This document shows, piece after piece, positions 56,035 to 64,000 of a stretch of 64,000 nucleotides of DNA. The notes under the pieces were generated by a model that was given only the letters and a program-made list of their open reading frames with translations, ran no database searches and was not told the origin of the DNA. Where the stretch lies: positions 496,001 through 560,000 of the forward strand of contig NZ_SDPV01000002.1 in assembly GCF_004135625.1 (NCBI RefSeq), given 5' to 3'. The translations under genes and the position numbers were made by a program. Source of the DNA: Pelagerythrobacter rhizovicinus (GTDB lineage Bacteria > Pseudomonadota > Alphaproteobacteria > Sphingomonadales > Sphingomonadaceae). The number at the start of each line of letters is the position of its first letter. The stretch's first letter is position 1.

Positions 56035-56053
56035 CTATTTATATGATCTATAG
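56035..56053. promoter_or_regulatory. AT-rich operator-like site 3, symporter/GntR promoter
   Basis: CTATTTATATGATCTATAG is an imperfect inverted repeat between the divergent symporter and regulator genes. It matches site 2 (63311-63329) at 11 of 19 positions, including the central ATATGAT, so it may be the GntR operator. Confidence 0.45.
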
Positions 56054-56128
56054 GACTTGTCCAGCAGCCGCGTGCCCGCCTATAGGCGGTGCAATGGACC
56101 GCGACATCAAAGGGAGGACGGCAGTCTG

Positions 56129-56869
56129 ATGACGGCGATGGACCCGGCAGAAGTGCGTACGCAGCTTGGCCGCAACCTCACCTATGGCATGCTGGATACG
56201 CTCGGGCGCGCGATCGTCATCGGCAGCTATCAGGACCGTGTTTTCCCGACCGAGGCCGAACTGGCCAAGGAATACGGCGTAAGCCGCTCGGTCACGCGCG
56301 AGGCGGTGAAGATGTTGACGGCCAAAGGGCTACTTAGCGCGCGGCCTCGACAGGGGACCATCATTCAACCGGCGACGTCGTGGAACCTGTTCGACACCGA
56401 CGTGCTGCGCTGGTTGCTCGAACGCAAGTTCTCTGTCGAACTGCTTCGCCATTTCAACCAGCTGCGCATCGCGATCGAACCCGAAGCCGCTGCCCTCGCC
56501 GCCACTTACGCCCAGCCGGTGGACCTCGAGGCGATCGACGCCGGGCTCAAGCGAATGCGGGCTGCGGAGCAGGGGAACGACGATACGCTCGACGCCGATA
56601 TCGCCTTCCACGTCGCCGTGCTGCGCGCCTCCGCCAACCCGTTCTACGCGCAGTTCCGCGACGTCGTCTCGACCGCGCTGCGGACCTCGATCCGCTTCAC
56701 CAACCGGATCAAGGGCCGCTCCGCCAGCGTCGACGACCACGCCGCCGTTCGCGATGCGATCGCGGCGCGCAAGCCCGATGCCGCGCGCGAGGCGATGAAG
56801 CGGCTGATCGGCGACGTGCTCGATCTCATCGGAACCGCCGACGACGAGCCGGAGCGCACAGCCGGCTGA
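56129..56869 (+). CDS. FadR-subfamily GntR transcriptional regulator (DgoR-like)
   Basis: The protein has 246 residues from the ATG at 56129, with GGGAGG 11 bases upstream. The N-terminal winged helix (FPTEAELAKEYGVSRSVTREAVKMLTAKGLLSARPRQGT region, residues 39-78) is followed by an all-helical FCD ligand domain, with the metal-binding pattern DADIAFHVAVLRASANPF near 155 and DDHAAVRDAI near 215. DgoR of Escherichia coli belongs to this group and responds to galactonate. Position beside the symporter-dgoK-dgoA operon makes it the likely local repressor. Confidence 0.9.
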   Translation: MTAMDPAEVRTQLGRNLTYGMLDTLGRAIVIGSYQDRVFPTEAELAKEYGVSRSVTREAVKMLTAKGLLSARPRQGTIIQPATSWNLFDTDVLRWLLERKFSVELLRHFNQLRIAIEPEAAALAATYAQPVDLEAIDAGLKRMRAAEQGNDDTLDADIAFHVAVLRASANPFYAQFRDVVSTALRTSIRFTNRIKGRSASVDDHAAVRDAIAARKPDAAREAMKRLIGDVLDLIGTADDEPERTAG

Positions 56870-56880
56870 TCTGCCTCCCG

Positions 56881-57909
56881 TCACTCCGAGGCGCCCGGCG
56901 GAGCGAGCGGAATATCGATGGCGACCGGTTCACCGAACACAGGCGCGCCTTCCCCGTCCCATTCGAACCGCTGAATCCGTGGCGAACGCTTGCTGGTGCA
57001 TTGCATGTCCGGGCCGGGATTGGCGTGATAGATGATCCAGTTCTCATGGCCGTCGGCGGCGGTGAAGAAGCCGTTGTGCCCTGGCGCATAGACGCCATTC
57101 TCCGGTGACTTGCGGAAGACCGGCTCCGGCGATTTGGTCCAGACATTCGGATCCAGCGGGTCGCTTCCCGCGGGCGCCGAGAGCAGGCCGAGCGCGTAAT
57201 CGTCGGACCAGCAGGCGCTCGCGGAGTAGCTGAGGAACAGGTCGCCGTCGGGGCCGAGCAGAAACTCGGGCCCCTCGAGGATCTGGCGCCCGCCCTGCTT
57301 CTCCCAGGCGTGCTCCGGGCGCGCGATGATCGCTTCCTCGCCCTCCAGCGTCCACGGGTTCGCCATGCGCGCGATCGCGAGCACGCTGTCCGGGCCCACA
57401 TAAGGCGAATAGACGAAGTAGCGTTTGCCTTCATGCACGAAGGTCGTGCCGTCGATGCCGCTGTAGCGCGTGTTCACCCGGCCGCGGTCGATCCAGGTGC
57501 CGGTGGTCGGGTCCTCGGCGCTGTTCTCCAGCACGAACACGCCCCGATGGGCATCGTTGTCCTGCCCGCTCGCCGCCGCGGTGTAGTAAACGTACCACTT
57601 GCCGTCGATCCGGTGCAGCTCCGGGGCCCAGATCGAAACCGCGTTGGGGCCGGTCGCCGGCGGGCGCCAGATCACCGTGGGCGACGCTGCGGCGAGCAGG
57701 GCCATGTCGCGCGTCTTGCGCATCTCCAGCCGGTCGCCGCTGGTGTGCATGTAGTAGAACACGCCCTCGTGCTCGGTCACCCACGGGTCGGGCCCGGACT
57801 GCAGAAGGGGGTTGGTGAACGTGCGCGGTGTGGCAGTCGCACAGGCCGCGAGCAGCCCGCAGGTCGCGATGCTCAACCACCCGGCGCGGCGCTTCTTCGG
57901 ATCGAGCAT
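56881..57909 (-). CDS. GH43-family glycosidase lipoprotein
   Basis: The protein has 342 residues from the ATG at 57909 (GGAGGAA upstream). A lipobox LLAAC (cysteine 23) indicates a lipoprotein. GH43 features are TNPLLQSGPDPWVTEHEG near 36 (general base aspartate in GPDPW), SIWAPELHRIDGKWYVYY (the pKa-modulating region), and EGPEFLLGPDG near 225 (general acid glutamate), with HNGFFTAADG and IIYHA near the end. Likely substrates are arabinosyl, xylosyl or galactosyl side chains. It converges on the GntR gene and lies about 100 bp downstream of the TonB receptor. Confidence 0.9.
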   Translation of the reverse strand: MLDPKKRRAGWLSIATCGLLAACATATPRTFTNPLLQSGPDPWVTEHEGVFYYMHTSGDRLEMRKTRDMALLAAASPTVIWRPPATGPNAVSIWAPELHRIDGKWYVYYTAAASGQDNDAHRGVFVLENSAEDPTTGTWIDRGRVNTRYSGIDGTTFVHEGKRYFVYSPYVGPDSVLAIARMANPWTLEGEEAIIARPEHAWEKQGGRQILEGPEFLLGPDGDLFLSYSASACWSDDYALGLLSAPAGSDPLDPNVWTKSPEPVFRKSPENGVYAPGHNGFFTAADGHENWIIYHANPGPDMQCTSKRSPRIQRFEWDGEGAPVFGEPVAIDIPLAPPGASE

Positions 57910-58011
57910 CGGCGGTTCCTCCGGCGAAGAAATGGGCGGCACGGCGGCCGCCCAAGGGAGAGAAAGGGCACCGCCGGACGAACCGGCGGCAGTTGGTGAC
58001 AGACGGGCGCG

Positions 58012-60747
58012 TCAGAACTTCACCCGGACGCTGGCCCCGTAGAACGTGTCGTCGATACGGATGTCGTGCGGGAACGCAGGAGTGTCGAAGTAGCTGAGAT
58101 ACTTGCCTTTCAGCACGTTCACCCCTTCGAAGTTGACGGTGATGCTCTCCGTCACATCGTAACCGATCGAGAAGTCGAGGCGACCGTTCGGGCGCACGTA
58201 GTTGAAGTAGATCTGCTGCTCCGGAACGAGGAGCTGCGTGAACGTGCCGTCGTAGTAGCGATCGCGCCAGTTGTAGGCGACGCGGGCATGCAAGCCGTAC
58301 TTCTCGTACAGCGCACCGACGTTGTAGGCATGCTTCGATACCCCGCCCAGCGCCTCGCCCTGGAGCAGATCGCCTTCGGTGAGAACCTCCGTGTCGGCGT
58401 AAGTGTAGTTCGCGAAGACGCCCAAACCGTCAAACCCGTTCGGCAGGAAGTCCAGGAAGTACTGACCGCCGACTTCGAAGCCCTGCAGCCTCGATGATCC
58501 GAGATTGCGCGGGCGATTGATGTCGTAGGTGATGCCGTCGATCACTTCCTCGGCGACGTTCCGCGCCACACGGTCCTTGATGTCGCGGTAGTAGACGCCC
58601 GCCGCGATATAGGAGCCGCGGCCGAAGTAGTACTCCAGCGTGGCGTCATAGGAATCGGCGACCTGCGGCCTCAGGTTCGGATTGCCGCCGGTGCCGCTCG
58701 GACGGATATTCGCGTTCGACGGGATGGAATACGTCAGGCCCGGATTGAGATCGGCGAACAGGGGCTGAGCGATCGTCCTGGCGTAGCTGGCGCGGAACTG
58801 AATCTCCGGCGTCAGTTGAACGCGGATGCTGGCGTTGGGCAGGAACTTCTTGCTCGACGAGCTCGCCTTCACCGGGGTGAGCACGCCCTCGCCGTCAGGG
58901 GACGTCACGACCCCCGTGCCCTCGATCGTGCGGTCGGTGATGACATAGCGGCCGCCGATCAAGCCATCGACAGGGACGGTTCCGACGTCGAACGCGTACC
59001 GGCCCTGCAGGTAGAGCGCCATGGTGGACTCGTCCGCATCGAAGCTGCGCGTCGGGCTGTCTTCCGGATCACCCTCGGGCCCGCCGTAGAGCGCGCGCAA
59101 CACGTCGGTATTCTCACGCAGGAAGTCGGGATCGGGCGTGATCCAGTGCTGCCCGCCGTTGATGACCGGGATGGTCGCCGGGGACTCGATCAGGAAGCCC
59201 GCCGGCAGCCCCGAATTGGCGACCAGGCGGTCGGCCATGTTCGATGCCGGCGGTCCGCCTGCCAGATTGCCGCGGAAGGTCGCGTTGCGATCCGCATAGC
59301 GCACGCCGAACTGAACCTCGTCGAGGAAGGAGCCGACCTCGTACGAACCGTCGAACATCGCCTGCGTGATCGTGCTGTTCGACCGCCGATAGTCCTGGAA
59401 CAGGCTGTTGATGAACATGAAGCCGTCCGGATCGCCGACGGGGTTGCCGACCATGTCGGTCGTCCCATGGCGATCGTCGTTGATATCGACGTTAACCTGC
59501 TCGATCCGCTTGCCGATGTCGACGATCGTCGTCCGGTTGTTGGTCTTGCTCTGGAAGCGCGAGATATCGAGCTGCAGGTTCCACGGGCCGTCGGTGATCT
59601 TGACGCCGCCCGCCAGCATGTATTGATCGGTCTTGTCGCGCTTGGCCTGGGTGCTGGTGTTGCCGGGTACGTTGTTGAAAGTGGCCGAACTGCCGATGCA
59701 GAGATCCTGGATATCGGCGGAGTTGGGGTCGCGGAAACCAGCCGGGCTGACCGGCGCCTGGAAGCAGAGGTCGGTCGCCTCGACGTTGCTGATGCTTTCC
59801 GCCGCGAAGATGTCGGAGAAGATGAAGAACGTGCCGAATTTCGCGCGGTAACCCGAGTAGAGGCCGTCGAGGTAGAGCTCGACGGTGTCGTTCGGGCGCC
59901 ACTGGAACGCGGCGTTGACCTGGGGCCGCTGATACTTGCCGGTGTCGGTCAGTCCGCCCACGCACGTCGGCAGGACCACGCCGTCGCCGCCGGGAGGGCC
60001 GTTGCTGCCCGAGCGCGGATCGCAGTTGAACGAGATCGGCCGGTTGAACGCGTTGTCGGAGTAGGAAAGGTTGATGAGCGCGCCCATCTCGCCGTCGCCG
60101 GCGTCCCAGCGGCCGCCGATCAGGATGCCGCCGTTATAGCTCAGATCGTCGGCATTCTCGCCATAGGTGGCGCGGCCGAGCGCGCTGACCGTCAGGCCCT
60201 GGTCGAGGTCGAACGGCTTGCGCAGCCGCAGGTCGATGTTGCCGGCAATGCCGCCTTCGATCTTCTCGGCCGAGTTGGACTTGTAGACGTCCGCCCGCGC
60301 CAGCGCCTCGGCCGGCAGATCCTGGAACGCGAAGCCGCGTCCGACGCCGGTGAAGATTTCGCGCCCGTCGAGGGTGGTGATGATGTCGCCGATGCCGCGG
60401 ATCAGCGGATTGACGATCTCGTTGTTGAAACCGTTGACCACCTGCACGCCGGGCACGCGCTGAAGCGCGGCGGCGGTCGTGGTATCGGGAAACTTGCCGA
60501 TGTCCTCGGCGACGATGGAATCCACCACCAGGTCCGAGTTCTGCTTGATCTCGGCCGCACGGCTGAGGCTGGCGCGGATTCCGGTGACGACGATGAGATC
60601 TTCTTCGCTCTCGGCCGGCAAATTGGCGGAGGCGTCGACCGATTGAGAGCTTGACTGAGGCTCCGCAGCGTCTTGCGCGAAAGCCGTTCCCGACCAGGCG
60701 ATCGCGAGCAGCGAAGCCGAATGGAGAATGCGCTTGGACCAAATCAT
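58012..60747 (-). CDS. Carbohydrate-type TonB-dependent receptor
   Basis: The protein has 911 residues. A signal peptide (LLAIAWSGTAFAQ) precedes a Ser/Ala/Glu-rich linker, TonB box DLIVVTGIRASL near residue 50, and the plug with IGKFPDTTTAAALQRVPGVQV, PLIRGIGDIITTLDGREIFTG and NIDLRLRKPFD. The barrel ends YGASVRVKF. FPDxxxAxALQRxPGV is typical of the Xanthomonas/Caulobacter group that imports oligosaccharides. Neighbouring secreted GH43, GH5-like and mutarotase genes on the same strand point to a galactose-containing glycan. Confidence 0.95.
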   Translation of the reverse strand: MIWSKRILHSASLLAIAWSGTAFAQDAAEPQSSSQSVDASANLPAESEEDLIVVTGIRASLSRAAEIKQNSDLVVDSIVAEDIGKFPDTTTAAALQRVPGVQVVNGFNNEIVNPLIRGIGDIITTLDGREIFTGVGRGFAFQDLPAEALARADVYKSNSAEKIEGGIAGNIDLRLRKPFDLDQGLTVSALGRATYGENADDLSYNGGILIGGRWDAGDGEMGALINLSYSDNAFNRPISFNCDPRSGSNGPPGGDGVVLPTCVGGLTDTGKYQRPQVNAAFQWRPNDTVELYLDGLYSGYRAKFGTFFIFSDIFAAESISNVEATDLCFQAPVSPAGFRDPNSADIQDLCIGSSATFNNVPGNTSTQAKRDKTDQYMLAGGVKITDGPWNLQLDISRFQSKTNNRTTIVDIGKRIEQVNVDINDDRHGTTDMVGNPVGDPDGFMFINSLFQDYRRSNSTITQAMFDGSYEVGSFLDEVQFGVRYADRNATFRGNLAGGPPASNMADRLVANSGLPAGFLIESPATIPVINGGQHWITPDPDFLRENTDVLRALYGGPEGDPEDSPTRSFDADESTMALYLQGRYAFDVGTVPVDGLIGGRYVITDRTIEGTGVVTSPDGEGVLTPVKASSSSKKFLPNASIRVQLTPEIQFRASYARTIAQPLFADLNPGLTYSIPSNANIRPSGTGGNPNLRPQVADSYDATLEYYFGRGSYIAAGVYYRDIKDRVARNVAEEVIDGITYDINRPRNLGSSRLQGFEVGGQYFLDFLPNGFDGLGVFANYTYADTEVLTEGDLLQGEALGGVSKHAYNVGALYEKYGLHARVAYNWRDRYYDGTFTQLLVPEQQIYFNYVRPNGRLDFSIGYDVTESITVNFEGVNVLKGKYLSYFDTPAFPHDIRIDDTFYGASVRVKF

Positions 60748-60826
60748 GATGATGTTCTCCCCATACCGCGCGGCGGTGTCCCGGTTTTCCGGTGTTGCGC
60801 CAATCGTAACGCGGCTGAAATAGTCT

Positions 60827-60843
60827 TACAAGTAGTATTTGTA
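60827..60843. promoter_or_regulatory. Inverted repeat upstream of the sugar TonB receptor
   Basis: TACAA-N7-TTGTA lies 80 bp before the receptor start in an AT-rich patch of the 148-bp gap to the GH5-like gene. It differs from the TTAAT/TGATAAATGA sites, so the receptor may have its own regulator or promoter. Confidence 0.35.
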
Positions 60844-60895
60844 GTATAATTGATGGCGGGCACGGATTGGCCGCGCCCACCGCTTCGAAAATCGC

Positions 60896-62062
60896 TCAGT
60901 CGGTCGCGCTGATCGCCGGCTGCGTCGGAGTCGGAGGCACGACGCCCTTGGGCGCCGCGGCGAGCCGCTTGATCAGATCGACCTCGGCCTGTCGATAGGG
61001 CGTGCCGTCCCTGTGAAGCACGTCGTGAAACCAGATCGTCGGCTCGTCATAGGTGTACGGCTTCTTCCAGCTGTCCCAGGGCAGGCGCGTCTGCGATTCC
61101 CCGTCGACGAAACCCCAGTTGTACATCGCGATATTGAGGCGCTTGGCGATCGGCAGCGAGCCATCGAAGGTGGAGCCATTGCCGCGCGCCATGTACTCGG
61201 TGCACAGCACCGGACGGCCGTAGCTCAGCATCTGCTGCGCCCGCTGCTCGAACTGCTCCGGCCAGTTGTAGTCGTGAAAGCTCATCACGTCGGATTCGGC
61301 GAGCTGGATCTTCTCGACCGCATCGCGCTTCTCGATCCGGTGCCAGTCTTCGCCGATCCAAAGACCGCTGGTCAGCGGCTGCGTGGGATCGGCGCTGCGC
61401 GCCCACTCGAACACATCGTCGAGAAGCCCCGCGACCATTTCCTTCTTGTTCGGCGTGGGCGCGTAGTTGCCGCCGCCCTCGTTGTTCGGCTCGTTCCAGA
61501 CATCCCATGCGAGGACGCGGTCGTCGTCGGCGAAATGCCCGACGACGTCCTTCACGTAGGCTTCCAGCTTGTGGTGCTGGCTCTTGTCGGCGAGCCGCTC
61601 CGCGCCCGGCGCCTGGACCCAGCCCGAGTTGTGGACGCCCGGGATCGGCGGGTGCTGCACACCGGCGACCGGATGGGGGTCCCAGCAACTGTCGAACAGC
61701 ACGAACATCGGCCGGATGCCGTGCTTGGCGGCGATGGTCAGGAACTGGTCCATCCGCTGCTTGAGGCCTTCGGGGTCGTTCTCCCACAGCAGGTTGTGCA
61801 GATAGACCCGCATGGTGTTCATGCCGAGCTCCGTCGCCCAGCCGAGCTCCTTGTCGATGGTCGCGGGATCGAAGGTTTCGGCCTGCCACATGTCCAGCTG
61901 GTTGATCGCGGTCGCCGGATTGTAGTTCGCGCCGACGAGCCACGGCTGCTGGTCGTACCAGGCATTCGCTTCCTGCTTGGTCCAGATCTCGCGCGCCTCC
62001 GCGGGCGCGGCCATCGCCACGACCGAGGCCGCCGCGAAGAACAGGGACATCGAACGCTTCAT
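60896..62062 (-). CDS. Secreted GH5-like glycoside hydrolase
   Basis: The 388-residue enzyme has a signal peptide (MSLFFAAASVVAMAAPAEA). A (beta/alpha)8 clan GH-A pattern follows: LVGANYNPATAINQLDMW near 42, LGMNTMRVYLHNLLWEND, the acid/base glutamate in LAWDVWNEPNNEG near 193, MSFHDYNWPEQFEQRA near 262 and the nucleophile glutamate in VLCTEYMARGNG near 290. Family 5 is the best guess; other clan GH-A families cannot be excluded. It starts 37 bp after the mutarotase gene with a GGGAG ribosome site and probably shares its transcript. Confidence 0.85.
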   Translation of the reverse strand: MKRSMSLFFAAASVVAMAAPAEAREIWTKQEANAWYDQQPWLVGANYNPATAINQLDMWQAETFDPATIDKELGWATELGMNTMRVYLHNLLWENDPEGLKQRMDQFLTIAAKHGIRPMFVLFDSCWDPHPVAGVQHPPIPGVHNSGWVQAPGAERLADKSQHHKLEAYVKDVVGHFADDDRVLAWDVWNEPNNEGGGNYAPTPNKKEMVAGLLDDVFEWARSADPTQPLTSGLWIGEDWHRIEKRDAVEKIQLAESDVMSFHDYNWPEQFEQRAQQMLSYGRPVLCTEYMARGNGSTFDGSLPIAKRLNIAMYNWGFVDGESQTRLPWDSWKKPYTYDEPTIWFHDVLHRDGTPYRQAEVDLIKRLAAAPKGVVPPTPTQPAISATD

Positions 62063-62099
62063 CGGAATCTCCCGTATTGTTCTGTGCGGTCTGCGCGTG

Positions 62100-63260
62100 T
62101 CAGCGCGCCGCCTTGGCCTGTCCGCTCGACAGGCGGTAAATCATGACGTTGCGATAGGTCTCGCCCGGCTCCAGCCGGCCCGAGCCGAACGTCGGCTGAT
62201 TGGGCGTATCGGGGAAGAGCTGCGGCTCGAGCACGATGGTATCGCCCTGGCGGTAGATGCCCTTCGACTTGCCCGCGATCGTGCCGTCGAGGAAGTTACC
62301 CGAATAGAACTGCAGACCCGGCTGGTTGGACCAGAGCTCGAAACTGCGGCCGGACACCGGCTCCTCGACGCGCGCCATCAGGCGCGGCTCGTCGGAGACT
62401 GTCTTCGCGATGACGAAATTGTGATCGTAGCCGCGGCCATAGACGATCTGCTGATCGCTTGCGTCGCGGACCCGCTCTCCCACGGCGTGCGGCTCGCGGA
62501 AGTCGAACACGGTGCCTTCGACCGGGCGGAATTCACCCGTCGGGATCAAGGTCTCGTCAACCGGCGTGTAGTGGTCCGCCGGAATGGTGAGCACATGCCC
62601 CATGGCGCTACCCGCACCTTCGCCGAGCAAGTTCCAGTACGCGTGATTGCTGATGTTGACGATCGTCGGCTCGTCGGTGGTCGCGCGATACTCGATCGTC
62701 AGCGCATTCTCTTCGTCGAGCGAGTAGATCGCGAAGACCGTAAGCTCGCCTGGGTAACCCTGATCGCCGTCGGGGCTGACGTAGCGCATGGTGACTTTGG
62801 CGGTCGGCCCATCCTCGACCGAGACGACTTCCCACAGCACCTTGTCGAAGCCCGTTGTGCCGCCGTGCAGCGAGTTGGGGCCGTTGTTGACCGGCGTTTC
62901 GTAAGTCTTGCCGTCGAGCGTGAATCGCCCCTTGGCGATGCGGTTCGCGAAGCGGCCGACGGTCGCACCGAAATACTCGGGCTTGGCAAGGTAACCCTCG
63001 AGCGTGGGATAGCCGAGCTGGACGTCCGCCTTCTCGCCGTTGCGGTCGGGCATGATCAGCGACTGGAGCGTCGCACCCAGAGTGATCACGGTCGCCGAAA
63101 CGCCCTGCTCGTTCGCCAGCGTCACCGCGGTGACCTGGCGCCCGTCGGGTAGCACGCCGAAGCTTTCCTGCGACGCGGTCGCTGCGAGCGCCGCATTCGG
63201 CATACCCATTGCGACCCCCGCCGCCGCCGCAAGCGCGGCTGCCTTTGCCTTGAGCGTCAT
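62100..63260 (-). CDS. galM: Periplasmic aldose 1-epimerase (mutarotase)
   Basis: The 386-residue enzyme interconverts alpha and beta anomers of galactose or glucose. It has a signal peptide (AAALAAAAGVAMGMPNAALA), unlike cytoplasmic GalM. Family motifs: VITLGATLQSLIMPDRNG, GYPTLEGY, FGATVGRFANRIAKGRF, NNGPNSLHGGTTGFDK (histidine), ISNHAYWNLLG (catalytic histidine), GYDHNFV, and LEPQLFPDTPN (catalytic glutamate near 350). It is translated from a GGAGGGAG site and preceded by the site-2 operator, just downstream of the SMP-30 gene. Confidence 0.94.
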   Translation of the reverse strand: MTLKAKAAALAAAAGVAMGMPNAALAATASQESFGVLPDGRQVTAVTLANEQGVSATVITLGATLQSLIMPDRNGEKADVQLGYPTLEGYLAKPEYFGATVGRFANRIAKGRFTLDGKTYETPVNNGPNSLHGGTTGFDKVLWEVVSVEDGPTAKVTMRYVSPDGDQGYPGELTVFAIYSLDEENALTIEYRATTDEPTIVNISNHAYWNLLGEGAGSAMGHVLTIPADHYTPVDETLIPTGEFRPVEGTVFDFREPHAVGERVRDASDQQIVYGRGYDHNFVIAKTVSDEPRLMARVEEPVSGRSFELWSNQPGLQFYSGNFLDGTIAGKSKGIYRQGDTIVLEPQLFPDTPNQPTFGSGRLEPGETYRNVMIYRLSSGQAKAAR

Positions 63261-63310
63261 CTTCTCCCTCCTGATGCGAACCGTATCAAGGGCCCTCTAC
63301 AGAGTAAAGC

Positions 63311-63329
63311 AGTTTAATATGATAAATGA
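63311..63329. promoter_or_regulatory. AT-rich operator-like site 2, mutarotase promoter
   Basis: AGTTTAATATGATAAATGA matches site 1 (52751-52769) at 15 of 19 positions, including TGATAAATGA. It lies 51 bp before the mutarotase ATG, between it and the SMP-30 stop, which suggests a promoter inside the gene series. Confidence 0.6.
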
Positions 63330-63330
63330 G

Positions 63331-64000
63331 CTAGCCTGCATATTTGTGAGGCGCGAAGCCGCGCCGCCCGGCTTCGACTTCGAACAGGGCACCGCCATGC
63401 TCTTCCGTCACACCGTCGGCAGCGGAGGTCACGAACATCCGGTCGAGCGCGTCGCCGGCGAAGGCGCAGCTGGTGATCTGCGATGCCGGCAGTTCGATTG
63501 CTTCATCCGGCCGACCGTCGGGGGAGAAGCGCAGCACGCGCGATGCGCCCCAGCATGCGACCCAGAGGCCTCCGTCGCTGTCGAAGGTCATGCCGTCCGG
63601 CGTTCCCCATCCGCTCTCGAATTCGACGAACAGCTCGCGCTTGCCCAGCACCCCGTCGGCGTCGACGGGGAAGCGGTAGATCAAGCCGAGCCCGCTGTCG
63701 GTGTGATAGATCCAGTCGCCCTCCGGTGCGATCGCCGGGCCGTTGGCGATGCGGTAGCCGCTGTCCACGCGCGTCACGCTGCGGTCGGGATCGAGCCGGT
63801 AGAACGCACCATCCGGCCGGTCCGCGGTCACCGGCATCGTTCCCGCCCAGATTCGCCCGGCCGCATCGGCCTTGGCGTCGTTCATCCGGTTGTCGGGCAT
63901 GCCGCGCTCGGGAGCGACGATCGGGTTCACCCGCAGCGGATCGAGCGAGAGTTCGGCGAACCCGCTTTGCAGGCCCGCGATGAAGCCCGGCCGCTCGCGC
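63331..64000 (-). CDS. SMP-30/gluconolactonase-family protein, 5' end outside the window
   Basis: At least 222 residues are visible, and the frame is open at the window edge. The readable start R-E-R-P-G-F-I-A-G-L-Q-S-G-F lies inside the N-terminal part of the family, so the true start is to the right. Propeller motifs: NRMNDAKADAAGRIWAGTM (metal-binding Asn/Asp region), YRIANGPAIAPEGDWIYHTDS, GTPDGMTFDSDGGLWVACWG (metal Asp and catalytic region) and ITSCAFAGDALDRMFVTSA. In this cluster it probably opens galactonolactone to galactonate, feeding DgoK/DgoA; this role is an inference. Confidence 0.9.
   Translation of the reverse strand, partial: RERPGFIAGLQSGFAELSLDPLRVNPIVAPERGMPDNRMNDAKADAAGRIWAGTMPVTADRPDGAFYRLDPDRSVTRVDSGYRIANGPAIAPEGDWIYHTDSGLGLIYRFPVDADGVLGKRELFVEFESGWGTPDGMTFDSDGGLWVACWGASRVLRFSPDGRPDEAIELPASQITSCAFAGDALDRMFVTSAADGVTEEHGGALFEVEAGRRGFAPHKYAG

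Noticed and set aside
58816-60654. 612-codon open frame on the plus strand across the sugar TonB receptor
   Set aside because: It is the antisense of a clear TonB receptor, rich in Arg, Val and Asp, with no signal peptide or motif.

Overview
The window is high-GC chromosomal DNA from an alphaproteobacterium, most likely a member of the Sphingomonadales (Sphingomonadaceae/Erythrobacteraceae type). This rests on four full-length TonB-dependent receptors in 64 kb, a GlnD of about 920 residues, a Ku/LigD pair, sugar-type receptors next to glycosidases, and dense ATGA/TGATG gene overlaps. That placement is an inference from gene content. No tRNA, rRNA, integrase, transposase or CRISPR array was seen.

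Left part (1-16.3 kb). A minus-strand block runs from an AraC regulator through an SDR oxidoreductase, a GlcG-like protein, a SnoaL-like secreted protein and an alpha/beta hydrolase to a cyclic-nucleotide-binding gene that carries an in-frame amber codon at the window edge. A plus-strand unit follows: TonB receptor, overlapping periplasmic PHP (CehA-like) hydrolase, then a DASS anion symporter. Next come a DUF2147 protein, a PF10118-type metal-dependent hydrolase and a divergent TetR regulator, then an atypical TonB receptor and a small secreted beta-rich protein. The hydrolase/TetR promoter and the secreted-protein promoter share the same 16-bp palindrome, which suggests one regulon.

Housekeeping middle (16.5-42 kb). 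This holds an osmolyte/quaternary-amine ABC importer with permease and binding protein fused, midA-lgt, an acyl-CoA ligase translationally coupled to glnD, another TonB receptor ending in a structured palindromic repeat, a YggS protein, a ThiE/TenI-like protein, ftsK, a GGDEF protein, alanine dehydrogenase, an orphan pstS with a clear Pho box and terminator, and an NHEJ operon (ku, mgtC-like, ligD) followed by a DUF2157/GDYxxLxY pair.

Right part (42-64 kb). A GH97 glycosidase gene sits divergent from a broken LacI gene. A six-gene CecR/YbhGFSR-like efflux operon follows (TetR, HlyD, double ATPase, two permeases, outer-membrane lipoprotein). The last 12 kb form a galactoside-use cluster: TonB receptor, two GH43-like enzymes, a GH5-like enzyme, periplasmic mutarotase, SMP-30 lactonase (cut by the edge), SSS sugar symporter, DgoK, KDPGal aldolase and a FadR/GntR regulator. 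Together they suggest glycan capture and hydrolysis outside the cytoplasm, symport of the monosaccharide, and oxidative (De Ley-Doudoroff) galactose breakdown. Galactose dehydrogenase and galactonate dehydratase are not in the window. An AT-rich site recurs nearly identically upstream of two of these genes and more loosely upstream of the symporter/regulator pair.
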